A stretch of 9,094 bases of DNA, from positions 1-9,094 of the forward strand of contig NZ_JASNGB010000118.1 in the NCBI RefSeq assembly GCF_030271215.1, in the 5' to 3' direction. The notes under the pieces were generated by a model. That model made no database searches, was not told the DNA's origin, and saw nothing but the letters and a program-made list of their open reading frames with translations. A program made the translations under genes and the position numbers. Position 1 is the first letter of the stretch. Each line of letters starts with the position of its first letter. Below, piece after piece: positions 1 to 6,073 of the stretch. Source of the stretch: Deinococcus rhizophilus. GTDB taxonomy: Bacteria; Deinococcota; Deinococci; Deinococcales; Deinococcaceae.

Positions 1-272
1 CCCTGCTCCTCACCCCAACTCCCTGAAACCCAGGATGAGCCTTGCAGGAAAAGCAGCGGGGGCATAAGCCAAGGCGTACGCGGGATGACCGCGATGGCGA
101 GGGTCCGTCTGGCGCCAGCGCCGTGCGCCGGTCGCCGCGTCTCCCGGGTTTCCGGGTGGGCACCGTCCCCCAGCATCATTCGCCGTATCACCACGTCTAG
201 GTTGGCGCCGCCCTGGCTGGCTTCGTCAACGACCTGCACCAGATCTGTGAACTGCTGTTCCTGTGGTTTCAT
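1..272 (-). CDS. Possible hypothetical protein, partial, runs off the left edge
   Basis: An ATG on the minus strand at 272-270 opens a frame of 90 codons with no stop before the window edge. It starts 42 bases after the stop of the helix-turn-helix gene on the same strand, so the two could form an operon. The first 40 or so residues look like a normal amphipathic protein start (MKPQEQQFTDLVQVVDEA, then a segment with IRRMM). The later part, rich in Arg and Pro and then hydrophobic, is less protein-like, so the real frame may end or shift. A second minus-strand frame ending at a TGA at 12-10 also looks plausible for the last 30 codons (it contains HPAYALAYAPAAFPARLI), which would fit a frameshift. 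There is no strong Shine-Dalgarno, only GGTGGT next to the ATG. No family is recognised. Function unknown. Confidence 0.35.
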   Translation of the reverse strand, partial: MKPQEQQFTDLVQVVDEASQGGANLDVVIRRMMLGDGAHPETRETRRPAHGAGARRTLAIAVIPRTPWLMPPLLFLQGSSWVSGSWGEEQ

Positions 273-314
273 ACCACCGGATCACCAGATGTTCTGACTG
301 GGCAGCTGAGGGGC

Positions 315-857
315 TCACGCAGGCGTGAGGCTGAGCAGCCGGCCCAGTCGCGTTCCTTCTTTTTCCTCCTGTGTGGTGATCACCGTCCTGTCCCCCACCC
401 TCACCACGTGCGGCGGCGCAGGATCGTTCGGGTCCAGGGCCACGTTGACCTGGAGGTCCCCCTCAAGCGCCAGCGGAATGCCCGTCAACCACAGGCTGGC
501 GTCCACTTCCTCTCCCTCGCGCCACGCGGGGCTGTCCTTCAATTCCAACATCTGCCGGAGCCCCTGACGGGTCAGCGCCGGATCCACCTCCCGCAGCACA
601 GGCAGCAGACGGTCAACAGTCGGACGTGTGACCCCTGACCACTTGAGGGCATGACCGGTCCCGGACAGCGAGCTCAGCGTCGAGCGGCTCAGCTGCGTCA
701 AGCGTGTGAGTCCTGCCAGGCTCACCTGGTGGTCCTGCAACCACTTCCAGAAGGCGTGGGCCGCCAGGACGTCCCTGTTGGCCCCGGCGTCCGGCGCAGG
801 ACGCTGACGTTTTCTGAACCCGCTGCGCAGGATGGCAAGTCTTTTTTCCGCGTCCAC
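315..857 (-). CDS. Putative helix-turn-helix regulator (repressor-like)
   Basis: The 180-aa product has a likely helix-turn-helix at about residues 46-66 (SLAGLTRLTQLSRSTLSSL), preceded by a basic N-terminus (residues 11-20) and an amphipathic helix around FWKWLQ. The rest, residues 85-180, is acidic and could be a dimerisation or sensing domain; no peptidase or ligand domain is recognised. The start is GTG at 857-855. A TAG lies in frame four codons upstream, so the gene cannot be longer. A nearby ATG at 865-863 is in another frame. The gene is transcribed away from the replication operon and shares with it a short intergenic region with inverted repeats. That is the usual place for a phage- or plasmid-type repressor, so control of the operon is a fair inference from position, but no DNA-binding specificity can be read here. 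The HTH assignment is by pattern only. Confidence 0.7.
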   Translation of the reverse strand: MDAEKRLAILRSGFRKRQRPAPDAGANRDVLAAHAFWKWLQDHQVSLAGLTRLTQLSRSTLSSLSGTGHALKWSGVTRPTVDRLLPVLREVDPALTRQGLRQMLELKDSPAWREGEEVDASLWLTGIPLALEGDLQVNVALDPNDPAPPHVVRVGDRTVITTQEEKEGTRLGRLLSLTPA

Positions 858-892
858 AGCACCATTCTACTGTTTCCCAGAAACCCCATTCT

Positions 893-920
893 GTTATGAC
901 CATAGTAGCGCCTTGTCCAA
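893..920 (-). promoter_or_regulatory. Candidate leftward promoter for the regulator gene
   Basis: Read on the minus strand, TTGGAC (920-915) and CATAAC (898-893) are 16 bp apart and lie about 36 bases before the GTG start of the regulator. The -35 matches the sigma-70 consensus at 3 of 6 bases and the -10 at 4 of 6. The -10 overlaps the left arm of the outer inverted repeat, which would fit autoregulation. Weak, position-supported candidate only. Confidence 0.3.
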
Positions 921-940
921 ACCAGGAAATGTGCTACGGT
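913..940 (+). promoter_or_regulatory. Candidate rightward promoter for the replication operon
   Basis: TTGTCC (913-918) and TACGGT (935-940) are 16 bp apart, with a TG at 932-933 giving an extended -10 (TGCTACGGT). Both hexamers are poor matches, but the extended -10 and the place between the divergent genes support it. It overlaps the -35 of the leftward candidate, so the two would compete. A start near 947 would leave a leader of about 175 bases before the first gene. Confidence 0.3.
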
Positions 941-1027
941 GAGTTTGCTCCTGCCATAACAGGAGGGTCCAGCACCCGAATTCCGAGGTGCGAACGCGTG
1001 GAAACGCGCGTCAGCCATTCGCAAAGA

Positions 1028-1047
1028 CCCCCGACGGACATCGGGGG
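1028..1047 (+). other. GC-rich stem-loop in the operon leader
   Basis: CCCCCGA (1028-1034) pairs with TCGGGGG (1041-1047) around a 6-base loop. No T-run follows, so it does not look like an intrinsic terminator on its own. It sits in the leader between the promoter candidate and the first gene and may be a structural or protein-binding element. The leader from about 947 to 1124 otherwise shows no gene I can support. Confidence 0.45.
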
Positions 1048-1104
1048 AGCGGGCACAACTGCTTAGGTGTGTGAACGACCCCCATGATAGCGGTTGAACC
1101 CGAT

Positions 1105-1127
1105 CACGACAACCGGAGTTTGTCGTG
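1105..1127 (+). promoter_or_regulatory. Start-codon hairpin: translational operator candidate
   Basis: CACGACAA (1105-1112) and TTGTCGTG (1120-1127) form a perfect 8-bp inverted repeat with a 7-base loop, CCGGAGT. The loop holds the Shine-Dalgarno GGAG (1115-1118), and the last three bases of the 3' arm are the GTG start codon of the 103-aa gene. In mRNA this would present the ribosome binding site in a loop while burying the start codon. As DNA it is also a 23-bp hyphenated palindrome, so a DNA operator is an alternative. Confidence 0.55.
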
Positions 1128-1436
1128 GCAAACAACGAAAACATCACCCTCCACCTGACTGTGCATGGAAGCCTGCGTGGAATGGGCTACACCACCCTCA
1201 GCCACAGCGCGTGCGCCGACGAGCGCCTGGACGCGGAGCTGCTCGGCGTGCTGGCCTACGCGTGGCACCGGCTCATCTACGCGGGCACCCTGACCGAGCG
1301 GGACCTGGACGAACGCTTCGGTATCCGTCTCGCCACGCGCGCCCTGCGGCGGCTCGAGCAGCTGGGCTACGCTGCACAGACAGACGTGGGCCTGAACATC
1401 GAGCAGATCGCCGACGGCCGGGCGGTGCTGCTGTGA
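1125..1436 (+). CDS. Small winged-helix-like protein, first gene of the replication operon
   Basis: 103 aa, GTG start with Shine-Dalgarno GGAG six bases upstream. Residues 35-84 read as a winged-helix or related helical DNA-binding fold: an LDAELLGVLAYAW helix, a short LTERDLDERFG helix, then TRALRRLEQLGYAAQ as a likely recognition helix and wing. The N-terminal 30 residues are polar and unrecognised. Its stop overlaps the GTG of the next gene as GTGA, so translation of the two is probably coupled, and the product likely acts with the initiator, either as its regulator or as an accessory DNA-binding factor. That role is inference from position. A longer overlapping frame from ATG 1094 encodes Arg/Pro-rich sequence typical of a shadow and is not used here. 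Codon third positions in this frame are strongly G/C, which supports it as the true one. Confidence 0.75.
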   Translation: MANNENITLHLTVHGSLRGMGYTTLSHSACADERLDAELLGVLAYAWHRLIYAGTLTERDLDERFGIRLATRALRRLEQLGYAAQTDVGLNIEQIADGRAVLL

Positions 1437-2557
1437 GCCGGCGGTTGGGCAACGCGGCCGACCTGAGCAGGGCGATCATGGTCAGCCCGTCGAGCCTGGG
1501 CGCGGGATTCACCCTCGTGCCGGACTGCATCCTCACTCACCCTGACCTGGGCCCCAACGAGATGTTTCTTGCCGCCGAGGCGCTGCGTCTCGCGGCGGAG
1601 TTTGGAGGCAACGAGGCGCAGCTGAGCTACCGCTACCTGATGGGCCGGATGCGCTGCGGACAGGCCCGGATTCGCGCGGCGCGTGAGCAGCTCTGCGCCG
1701 CGTTGCCGGGTGTCTTCACGTCGGTCACCGGCGACCCCACGACGATGACGCCCGACCGCATCGTCATCGACCGGGACCGCCTACTCCTCGCCCACGCGGA
1801 CTGGATTGCCGCCCGGGAACTGCAGCGCGCAACCCGCAGGAACCGCACGCCGCGCCAGGTGAGCGTCACGCTGAGCAACGGAGACACCGTCCTGGTCACA
1901 GCACCTGTGTCCAGCCAGACACAGGGTGTATCCAGCCAGGCACAGCCCGTGCTCAGTCAGACACAGCCCTGTGTTCAGGCAGACACAGCCCTGTCTCCAG
2001 CTGAACACCATAAGAAGACCTATAAGACTCTGAAGACTACTTCTTCTTCTCGGATCGCTTCGCTCACCGAGGGAGCTGAGAACGAGAACATCTCTGTCTC
2101 TCAGCCTGGGGTACCAGACGGCTCGCAACCACACAAAGAGGAAGTTGTTGCGAAGAAGAGTTCCGCCGCTCGCCCGGCCCGTGCGCGCAGCATGTCGGAC
2201 ACCGACGTCGCCCGCTTCGTCGCGATCTGGAACGAGGGCCGCCACGAGCGCTTCGCGTCCAAGCAGGTTGCCTCCCCCTCGGAGCGCCGCAGCCTTGACC
2301 AGCTGCTCGCGGCCCACAGCGGAGACGTCGCCGAAGCACTCGAGACCTGGACGCTCGCCGTCCAGGAGGTGGCCCGTCTCGGCGATGACCCGAAGGCGCT
2401 GTTCTGGGGCGACCGCAACCGCCGACGGGCCCCGACGATAGCGAACCTGCTCCCGAACTGGGGTAAGCACGCCGACGCCGCTCGCAACCACGCCGAGCAG
2501 GCCGCACGCCGCCCCACCGCCTCTGCGATCGACCACACCAAGAACCTGAGCTTCTGA
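1433..2557 (+). CDS. Replisome-organiser-like replication initiator with internal origin
   Basis: 374 aa from GTG 1433, which overlaps the preceding TGA (GTGA). ATG 1478 (359 aa) is an alternative start with a short AGG upstream. The segment from about residue 26 (GFTLVPDCILTHPDLGPNEM) to 100 has the form of the N-terminal winged helix of phage replication proteins (lambda O-like and DnaD-like). Residues 158-195 are a low-complexity Ser/Gln/Thr linker encoded by the iteron repeats, and about 195-255 is also polar and disordered. Residues 256-350 form a second helical domain (RFVAIWNEGR to TIANLLPNW), which in this class usually contacts the helicase or its loader. The DnaB-like helicase gene follows 19 bases downstream. 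The inferred role is to bind the iterons in its own gene and recruit the helicase. The family call rests on pattern and context, not on a search. Confidence 0.7.
   Translation: MSRRLGNAADLSRAIMVSPSSLGAGFTLVPDCILTHPDLGPNEMFLAAEALRLAAEFGGNEAQLSYRYLMGRMRCGQARIRAAREQLCAALPGVFTSVTGDPTTMTPDRIVIDRDRLLLAHADWIAARELQRATRRNRTPRQVSVTLSNGDTVLVTAPVSSQTQGVSSQAQPVLSQTQPCVQADTALSPAEHHKKTYKTLKTTSSSRIASLTEGAENENISVSQPGVPDGSQPHKEEVVAKKSSAARPARARSMSDTDVARFVAIWNEGRHERFASKQVASPSERRSLDQLLAAHSGDVAEALETWTLAVQEVARLGDDPKALFWGDRNRRRAPTIANLLPNWGKHADAARNHAEQAARRPTASAIDHTKNLSF
1905..2009 (+). repeat. Five tandem iteron-like repeats inside the initiator gene
   Basis: Units start at 1907, 1928, 1949, 1971 and 1993, so the period is 21, 21, 22 and 22 bp. 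Taking the first 18 bases of unit 1 (GTGTCCAGCCAGACACAG) as reference, units 2, 3 and 4 match at 16, 15 and 16 positions, and unit 5 at about 12. Unit 1 is a hyphenated palindrome: CTGTGTC (1905-1911), a 6-base gap, and GACACAG (1918-1924). Unit 4 nearly keeps this symmetry. The spacing of about two helical turns puts all units on one face of the DNA, as expected for initiator binding sites. The protein stays in frame through them but drifts (SSQTQ, SSQAQ, LSQTQ, VQADT), so the conservation may lie more in the DNA than in the protein. Confidence 0.75.
2010..2050. other. AT-rich segment next to the iterons: likely DNA unwinding element
   Basis: Directly after the last iteron, 2010-2050 has 14 G/C in 41 bases, far below the surroundings. 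It holds repeated AAGAC motifs (2015, 2025 and 2032 regions) and a CTT-repeat tract. Placed beside the iterons within the initiator gene it fits a duplex-opening site. With the iterons it forms a candidate origin of replication at about 1905-2050. Confidence 0.65.
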
Positions 2558-2576
2558 GCTCCGAGGAGAACGGACC

Positions 2577-3965
2577 ATGACGACCAACACCAGCTTCAAA
2601 ACCGCAGACGTCGAAATCGAGCGCCAGACCCTCGGACTCATCCTGAACGCTGCGAACGACCAGCAGCAGGCGTGCCTGCCCACCCTCGAGGCCGCGCTGG
2701 AGACCTACCCCGGCGACCTGATGAGCCACCGCCCCTTCGCCGCCATCCTGACCGGCATCCGCGAGATGGTCAGCCGGGGCGCCGCGCCTACCGCGTTCGA
2801 GATCAAACAGCTGGCAGATGTGGATCCAGCGACCTGGGCAGCCATCTACAGCGCCGACGCGGCCAGCGACCTGGTGACCAATCTCCAGACCCTGCACACG
2901 CTCGCCGAGACTCGCAGCCTGACGTCCATCCTCGCCTCCCACCTGTCCGACCTGAAGTCGGGTCAGGACCCCCTGCTGGTGCGCGAGCACGTCGGTGCTG
3001 CACTTGCGGAGGGGGGCACGGGCGTGGTGCTCGAGCGCCCCACCTCCGACCCCGAGATGGGCGATGTGGCGTCCTACTACCAGGCGGTGGGCAACAGCGA
3101 GATTCCATTCGTCAAGACCGGGTTCAGACTCCTGGATGCTCGCCTCAGCGGCGGCTTCCAAGCCGGCGACTTTGTGGATCTGGCCATGGAAACCAACGCG
3201 GGCAAAACCTCGATGGCCGCCCAGATCGGGCTGCACCAGATTGTCCAGGGCCGTGGGGTGACCTACTGCTCCGGCGAACTCAAGATGACTGGTGGGAACG
3301 CCGGTCAGCGCGTGCACCGCCTCAAGCGGCGCATTGTCGAGATCATCGCGCGGGTAAGCCCAAGGTCTCTCAAGGAAGGGGAGCCGGTCCCAGCGGAGGT
3401 GATCGCCCGGCTGCAGGAGGCACAGCGCCGACTGGATGACACGGGACTGTTCCGTATCCACGACAACAACATGGACGTCGACGTGCTGGTCAGCATGCTG
3501 CGCCGCTGCGCTCGTCGGGGCGACTCCATGATGATCATCGACAACCTCGACCACGTGACCATCAAGGGCTTCACCAGCTGGGAGGCCCGCGACGAGATCG
3601 CACGCCGACTCATGGCTGCCGCGCATCAGACCGGTGTGGTAGTGCTCGCCCTCTCGCAGGTCAAGCTCGAGGCCACTCGCCGGGACGGCCCGGTCCACGA
3701 GGGTGGGCTGAGCGGCTACAAGGGTGTCATCGCGCACGTAGACACCATGATCTCGGTCTACCGTGACAAGGACGAAGCCGTCACCGAAGCACAACGCGGG
3801 CAGTGGTTCACCGAGGGCAAGGTTGCGATCCCGAAGTCCCGCTCCGGATTTGGGGCGACCGATGACCCGATCATCTGGGACCACAAAATGGCCGAGTGGT
3901 CCAACACCCGCAGCCACAACGGCAACATCACCCTGCCCACCCGCCAGCCTAGGACGGTGAACTGA
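2577..3965 (+). CDS. DnaB-like replicative helicase
   Basis: 462 aa, a normal length for a phage DnaB-family helicase. ATG 2577 follows GAGGAG with 8-base spacing. Residues 10-115 resemble the DnaB N-terminal domain that mediates hexamer and primase contacts. The RecA-like core starts near 176 (IPFVKTGFRLLDARLSGGFQ). Its Walker A is METNAGKT (204-211, Lys210); motif H1a is the glutamate of CSGEL (Glu234). Walker B is MMIID (318-322, Asp322), the H3 motif is LSQ (359-361), and the H4-like KSRSGFG (420-426) supplies basic residues near the subunit interface. The first glycine of the usual GxxxxGKT is replaced by Met204. ATP-driven unwinding of DNA at the fork is the expected role. The stop overlaps the primase start (TGATG). 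No separate helicase loader gene is seen, so the initiator may recruit this helicase directly. Confidence 0.9.
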   Translation: MTTNTSFKTADVEIERQTLGLILNAANDQQQACLPTLEAALETYPGDLMSHRPFAAILTGIREMVSRGAAPTAFEIKQLADVDPATWAAIYSADAASDLVTNLQTLHTLAETRSLTSILASHLSDLKSGQDPLLVREHVGAALAEGGTGVVLERPTSDPEMGDVASYYQAVGNSEIPFVKTGFRLLDARLSGGFQAGDFVDLAMETNAGKTSMAAQIGLHQIVQGRGVTYCSGELKMTGGNAGQRVHRLKRRIVEIIARVSPRSLKEGEPVPAEVIARLQEAQRRLDDTGLFRIHDNNMDVDVLVSMLRRCARRGDSMMIIDNLDHVTIKGFTSWEARDEIARRLMAAAHQTGVVVLALSQVKLEATRRDGPVHEGGLSGYKGVIAHVDTMISVYRDKDEAVTEAQRGQWFTEGKVAIPKSRSGFGATDDPIIWDHKMAEWSNTRSHNGNITLPTRQPRTVN

Positions 3966-5332
3966 TGACAGGCCAGCAGCAGCCCCAGCTCTTCCAGATC
4001 CCTCGCACGAGCGCGTCCGGGGACGCGATGGAGAGCACCCTGCTCTCGCTGGGTCAGGACGTGCTCCCAGCCCCGGGAGGCGAGCTGCCTGCCGCCCTCG
4101 CGCCCGACCTCACCCTTGACTTGCCCGCGCCCAGCATCCAGGAGCAGCCCCGCCAGGTACGCGGCCCCTGGGGGCGCGTGGACCGGGCCGCTGTCGCTGC
4201 CCAGGCGAGCATCACCGACCTGGTGCAGCAGAGCGGCAGGATCATCCGCGAGCGCGTGGGTATCTGCCCGGCATGCGGGCGGAACGACCTGGACGTGAAC
4301 CCCACCAGGAACACGGCGCACTGCTTCCACGCGTCCTGCGACTTCCACAGCGTCGACCCGATCGGGTGGTTGATGCGCGTGGAGGGATACCAGTTCCTCG
4401 AAGCGGTCGCGGTGATCCGGGGCGAGCCGCTGCCGGGCCGCTCGGAGCCTCGCCAGCCCCTCGCTCGCCCGACTCCGCGTGAGAAGGTGCGGACCGTCAC
4501 TCAGCGCCCCTTCACGCCCCTCGCGCTGGCCGCGCAGCAGGCGCTGTGGGCCCAGGAGACGCCCGTGTCCCAAGAGGCGCTCAACTACCTGCTCTCGCGC
4601 GGCTTCAGCGGCGACGAACTCGAGCAGATGGGCGTGGGCGTCGCAGACAGCACTGTGCCCAGCGCCCTGCTACCGCTCAACTCGGAGGGGCGCCCGAGCG
4701 TCATGTGGCACGACCGGGTGATCATCCCGACCTGGCGCGGCGGCGAAGTAGTTAACCTCAAAGCCCGCACGCTCACCCCTGCGCCGCCCGAGGGTGACCC
4801 TGCACGCGAGCACTACCGCAAATACCTCAACCCGCTCGGCGGAAGCGCGGAGCTGATCGGACTGGAGGAACTGGGCGGCATGCTGCCCGACGGCGTGATC
4901 CTGACCGAGGGCGAGTTGGACTACTGGACCATGCGCGTGCTGATGCCCGACCTGCCCGTGGTTGCGGTGCGGGGGCTCGCGAACCTCTCCCCCGCCCAAG
5001 CGCAGCTGTTCGCCGGCCTACGCGTGTACGTACTCCTGGACGCGGACACGCACGGGCGCCGGATGCTGCTTGGGGATCTCGCCGGCTTGGACGACGCGCA
5101 GGCGACCGAGACGCTGAAGAGCGAGGGGCAGAAGCACGGCGCGGCACTCGCGGGGCGGCGGCTGGTGCAGCGGCTCCGGGACGCGGGCGCAGACCCCTGG
5201 ATCTGCGAGACGGGTGCGGTGGGAGACCTGAATGACCTGCTCGCAAGCATGAACCGCGAGGATACTCTCGGGGTCATCCTCAACGCCATCGAGACGGCAA
5301 CACCCCTGCGCCGTCGCCGCCGCCTCGCCTGA
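3965..5332 (+). CDS. DNA primase (zinc finger plus TOPRIM)
   Basis: 455 aa. Its ATG overlaps the helicase stop by one base, so the two are probably coupled. Residues 1-75 are a Pro/Gln-rich tail of unknown role. A zinc ribbon at 101-125 has Cys101, Cys104, Cys120 and Cys125 (CPAC, then CFHASC); it is C4 rather than the CHC2 of cellular DnaG and has an unusual four-residue last gap. Residues 185-300 form the N-terminal part of the catalytic core (EALNYLLSRGFSGDELEQMGVG, then RVIIPTWRGGEVVNLKART). The TOPRIM domain shows the glutamate motif ILTEGELDYW (Glu315) and the DxD motif VLLDADTHG (Asp359, Asp361), which bind the catalytic metals. It would make RNA primers at the fork with the adjacent helicase. 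No helicase domain is fused to it, unlike T7 gp4. The last six residues before the final Leu-Ala are arginines. Confidence 0.9.
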   Translation: MTGQQQPQLFQIPRTSASGDAMESTLLSLGQDVLPAPGGELPAALAPDLTLDLPAPSIQEQPRQVRGPWGRVDRAAVAAQASITDLVQQSGRIIRERVGICPACGRNDLDVNPTRNTAHCFHASCDFHSVDPIGWLMRVEGYQFLEAVAVIRGEPLPGRSEPRQPLARPTPREKVRTVTQRPFTPLALAAQQALWAQETPVSQEALNYLLSRGFSGDELEQMGVGVADSTVPSALLPLNSEGRPSVMWHDRVIIPTWRGGEVVNLKARTLTPAPPEGDPAREHYRKYLNPLGGSAELIGLEELGGMLPDGVILTEGELDYWTMRVLMPDLPVVAVRGLANLSPAQAQLFAGLRVYVLLDADTHGRRMLLGDLAGLDDAQATETLKSEGQKHGAALAGRRLVQRLRDAGADPWICETGAVGDLNDLLASMNREDTLGVILNAIETATPLRRRRRLA

Positions 5333-5347
5333 GCTCTTCCTCTCTCG

Positions 5348-5374
5348 CCCCCGTCTGCTCCTGGACGGGGGTTT
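5348..5374 (+). terminator. Intrinsic terminator of the replication operon
   Basis: CCCCCGTC (5348-5355) pairs with GACGGGGG (5364-5371) over an 8-base loop and is followed by TTT. It lies 15 bases after the primase stop. Confidence 0.85.
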
Positions 5375-5407
5375 CACTGTGCAGGCTGTTCCCTTGCCCC
5401 CTGATGG

Positions 5408-6028
5408 GTGGTGCGGTATTTGCGGACGTGCAGACTTACCCCAGGCCGCAGAATTCGGAGCGTGACCCTCCGACACCTGCGGCCTGAGCAGATCACCAAC
5501 GACCACCTGCGTCCCCTGATCGGAAGGACCGTCGAGGAGATCGAACCCCTGCTCCCCGAGACGGTCGACACAGATCAACTGGAGACGATCATCTACACCG
5601 TGCAGGTGCCTGGGCCTGTGGCGTATATCCCGGGGACCGGGGAGGGAGACGCGATCTGGTCGAGCGTTATCGGGCTGGGCCTCGCTTCCCCACGCGTCCG
5701 TGGGCTGAGCCTCCGCCTCATCACCCACATTCAGTCCGAGTCCGAGCGGCGAACCGGACGGCGCATCCTGAACTATCCCAATGCAGTTGAGGGCGACAAC
5801 ACCGTCTCGTGTCGCTACCTCGACCGGAACGAGCGTGAGATTCACCGGATTCACCACGACATCGCCACACCCACGGTATTCGGGGTCAGCGTGCTCAGCG
5901 GCGCGTTGCGAACCCTCTGTCAGGACATGACGGGCCAGCCCCGGCGCGGCAGCATCCGGCTGCTGGAACACCCCCGCTACGGTCCCTGCTGGGCCATCCA
6001 GACGCGACCGCAACGCGCACGGCTCTAG
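5408..6028 (+). CDS. Hypothetical protein, 206 aa
   Basis: A TGA in frame at 5402-5404 fixes the earliest start as GTG 5408. GTG 5411 and GTG 5462 are alternatives, and none has a convincing Shine-Dalgarno (GATGGG lies just before 5408). From residue 20 the product looks like a folded soluble alpha/beta protein, with a helical stretch (HLRPEQITNDHLRPLIGRTVEEIEPLL), then beta-like segments (ETIIYTVQVPGPVAYI, and FGVSVLSGALRTL). There is no signal peptide, membrane segment or zinc motif. It begins about 35 bases after the operon terminator and has its own terminator, so it looks like a separate transcription unit or depends on read-through; no clear promoter is visible. Base composition and third-position bias match the neighbours. 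No family recognised. Confidence 0.7.
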   Translation: MVRYLRTCRLTPGRRIRSVTLRHLRPEQITNDHLRPLIGRTVEEIEPLLPETVDTDQLETIIYTVQVPGPVAYIPGTGEGDAIWSSVIGLGLASPRVRGLSLRLITHIQSESERRTGRRILNYPNAVEGDNTVSCRYLDRNEREIHRIHHDIATPTVFGVSVLSGALRTLCQDMTGQPRRGSIRLLEHPRYGPCWAIQTRPQRARL

Positions 6029-6045
6029 GAGGAGGGGGTCCCTGC

Positions 6046-6073
6046 GCCCCCGTTCACCTGCGGCGGGGGCTTT
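6046..6073 (+). terminator. Intrinsic terminator after the 206-aa gene
   Basis: GCCCCCG (6046-6052) pairs with CGGGGGC (6064-6070) over an 11-base loop and is followed by TTTA. It lies 18 bases after the stop codon. Confidence 0.8.

Larger units (their letters stand above)
891..962. promoter_or_regulatory. Nested inverted repeats in the divergent regulatory region
   Basis: CTGTTATG at 891-898 is repeated in inverted form as CATAACAG at 955-962. Inside them GTAGC (about 905-909) faces GCTAC (933-937). The outer arms flank both divergent promoter candidates, one arm near each expected transcription start. This could be a pair of operator half-sites for the neighbouring helix-turn-helix protein, able to loop or to block both directions. 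The arms are short and the 56-bp gap is long, so chance cannot be excluded. Confidence 0.4.

Noticed and set aside
1028..1047. Leader stem-loop as an intrinsic terminator
   Set aside because: No T-run follows, and a stop here would cut off the replication operon. Listed as a structure only.
1094..1432. N-terminal extension of the initiator frame to ATG 1094
   Set aside because: This part overlaps the 103-aa gene, is Arg/Pro-rich like a shadow frame, and has no Shine-Dalgarno. The GTG at 1433 overlapping the preceding stop is a better start.
1907..2009. Tandem repeats as a CRISPR array
   Set aside because: The units abut with no spacers and lie inside a coding frame, so they are iteron-like.
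2064..3917. Long minus-strand open frame of 617 codons opposite the initiator and helicase
   Set aside because: It is the antisense shadow of well-supported helicase coding sequence in GC-rich DNA; its translation lacks any recognisable domain and is rich in Gly, Arg and His.
5018..6013. Minus-strand open frame of 331 codons across the primase end and the 206-aa gene
   Set aside because: It crosses a clear terminator and covers the TOPRIM-containing primase in antisense. It is a composition effect.
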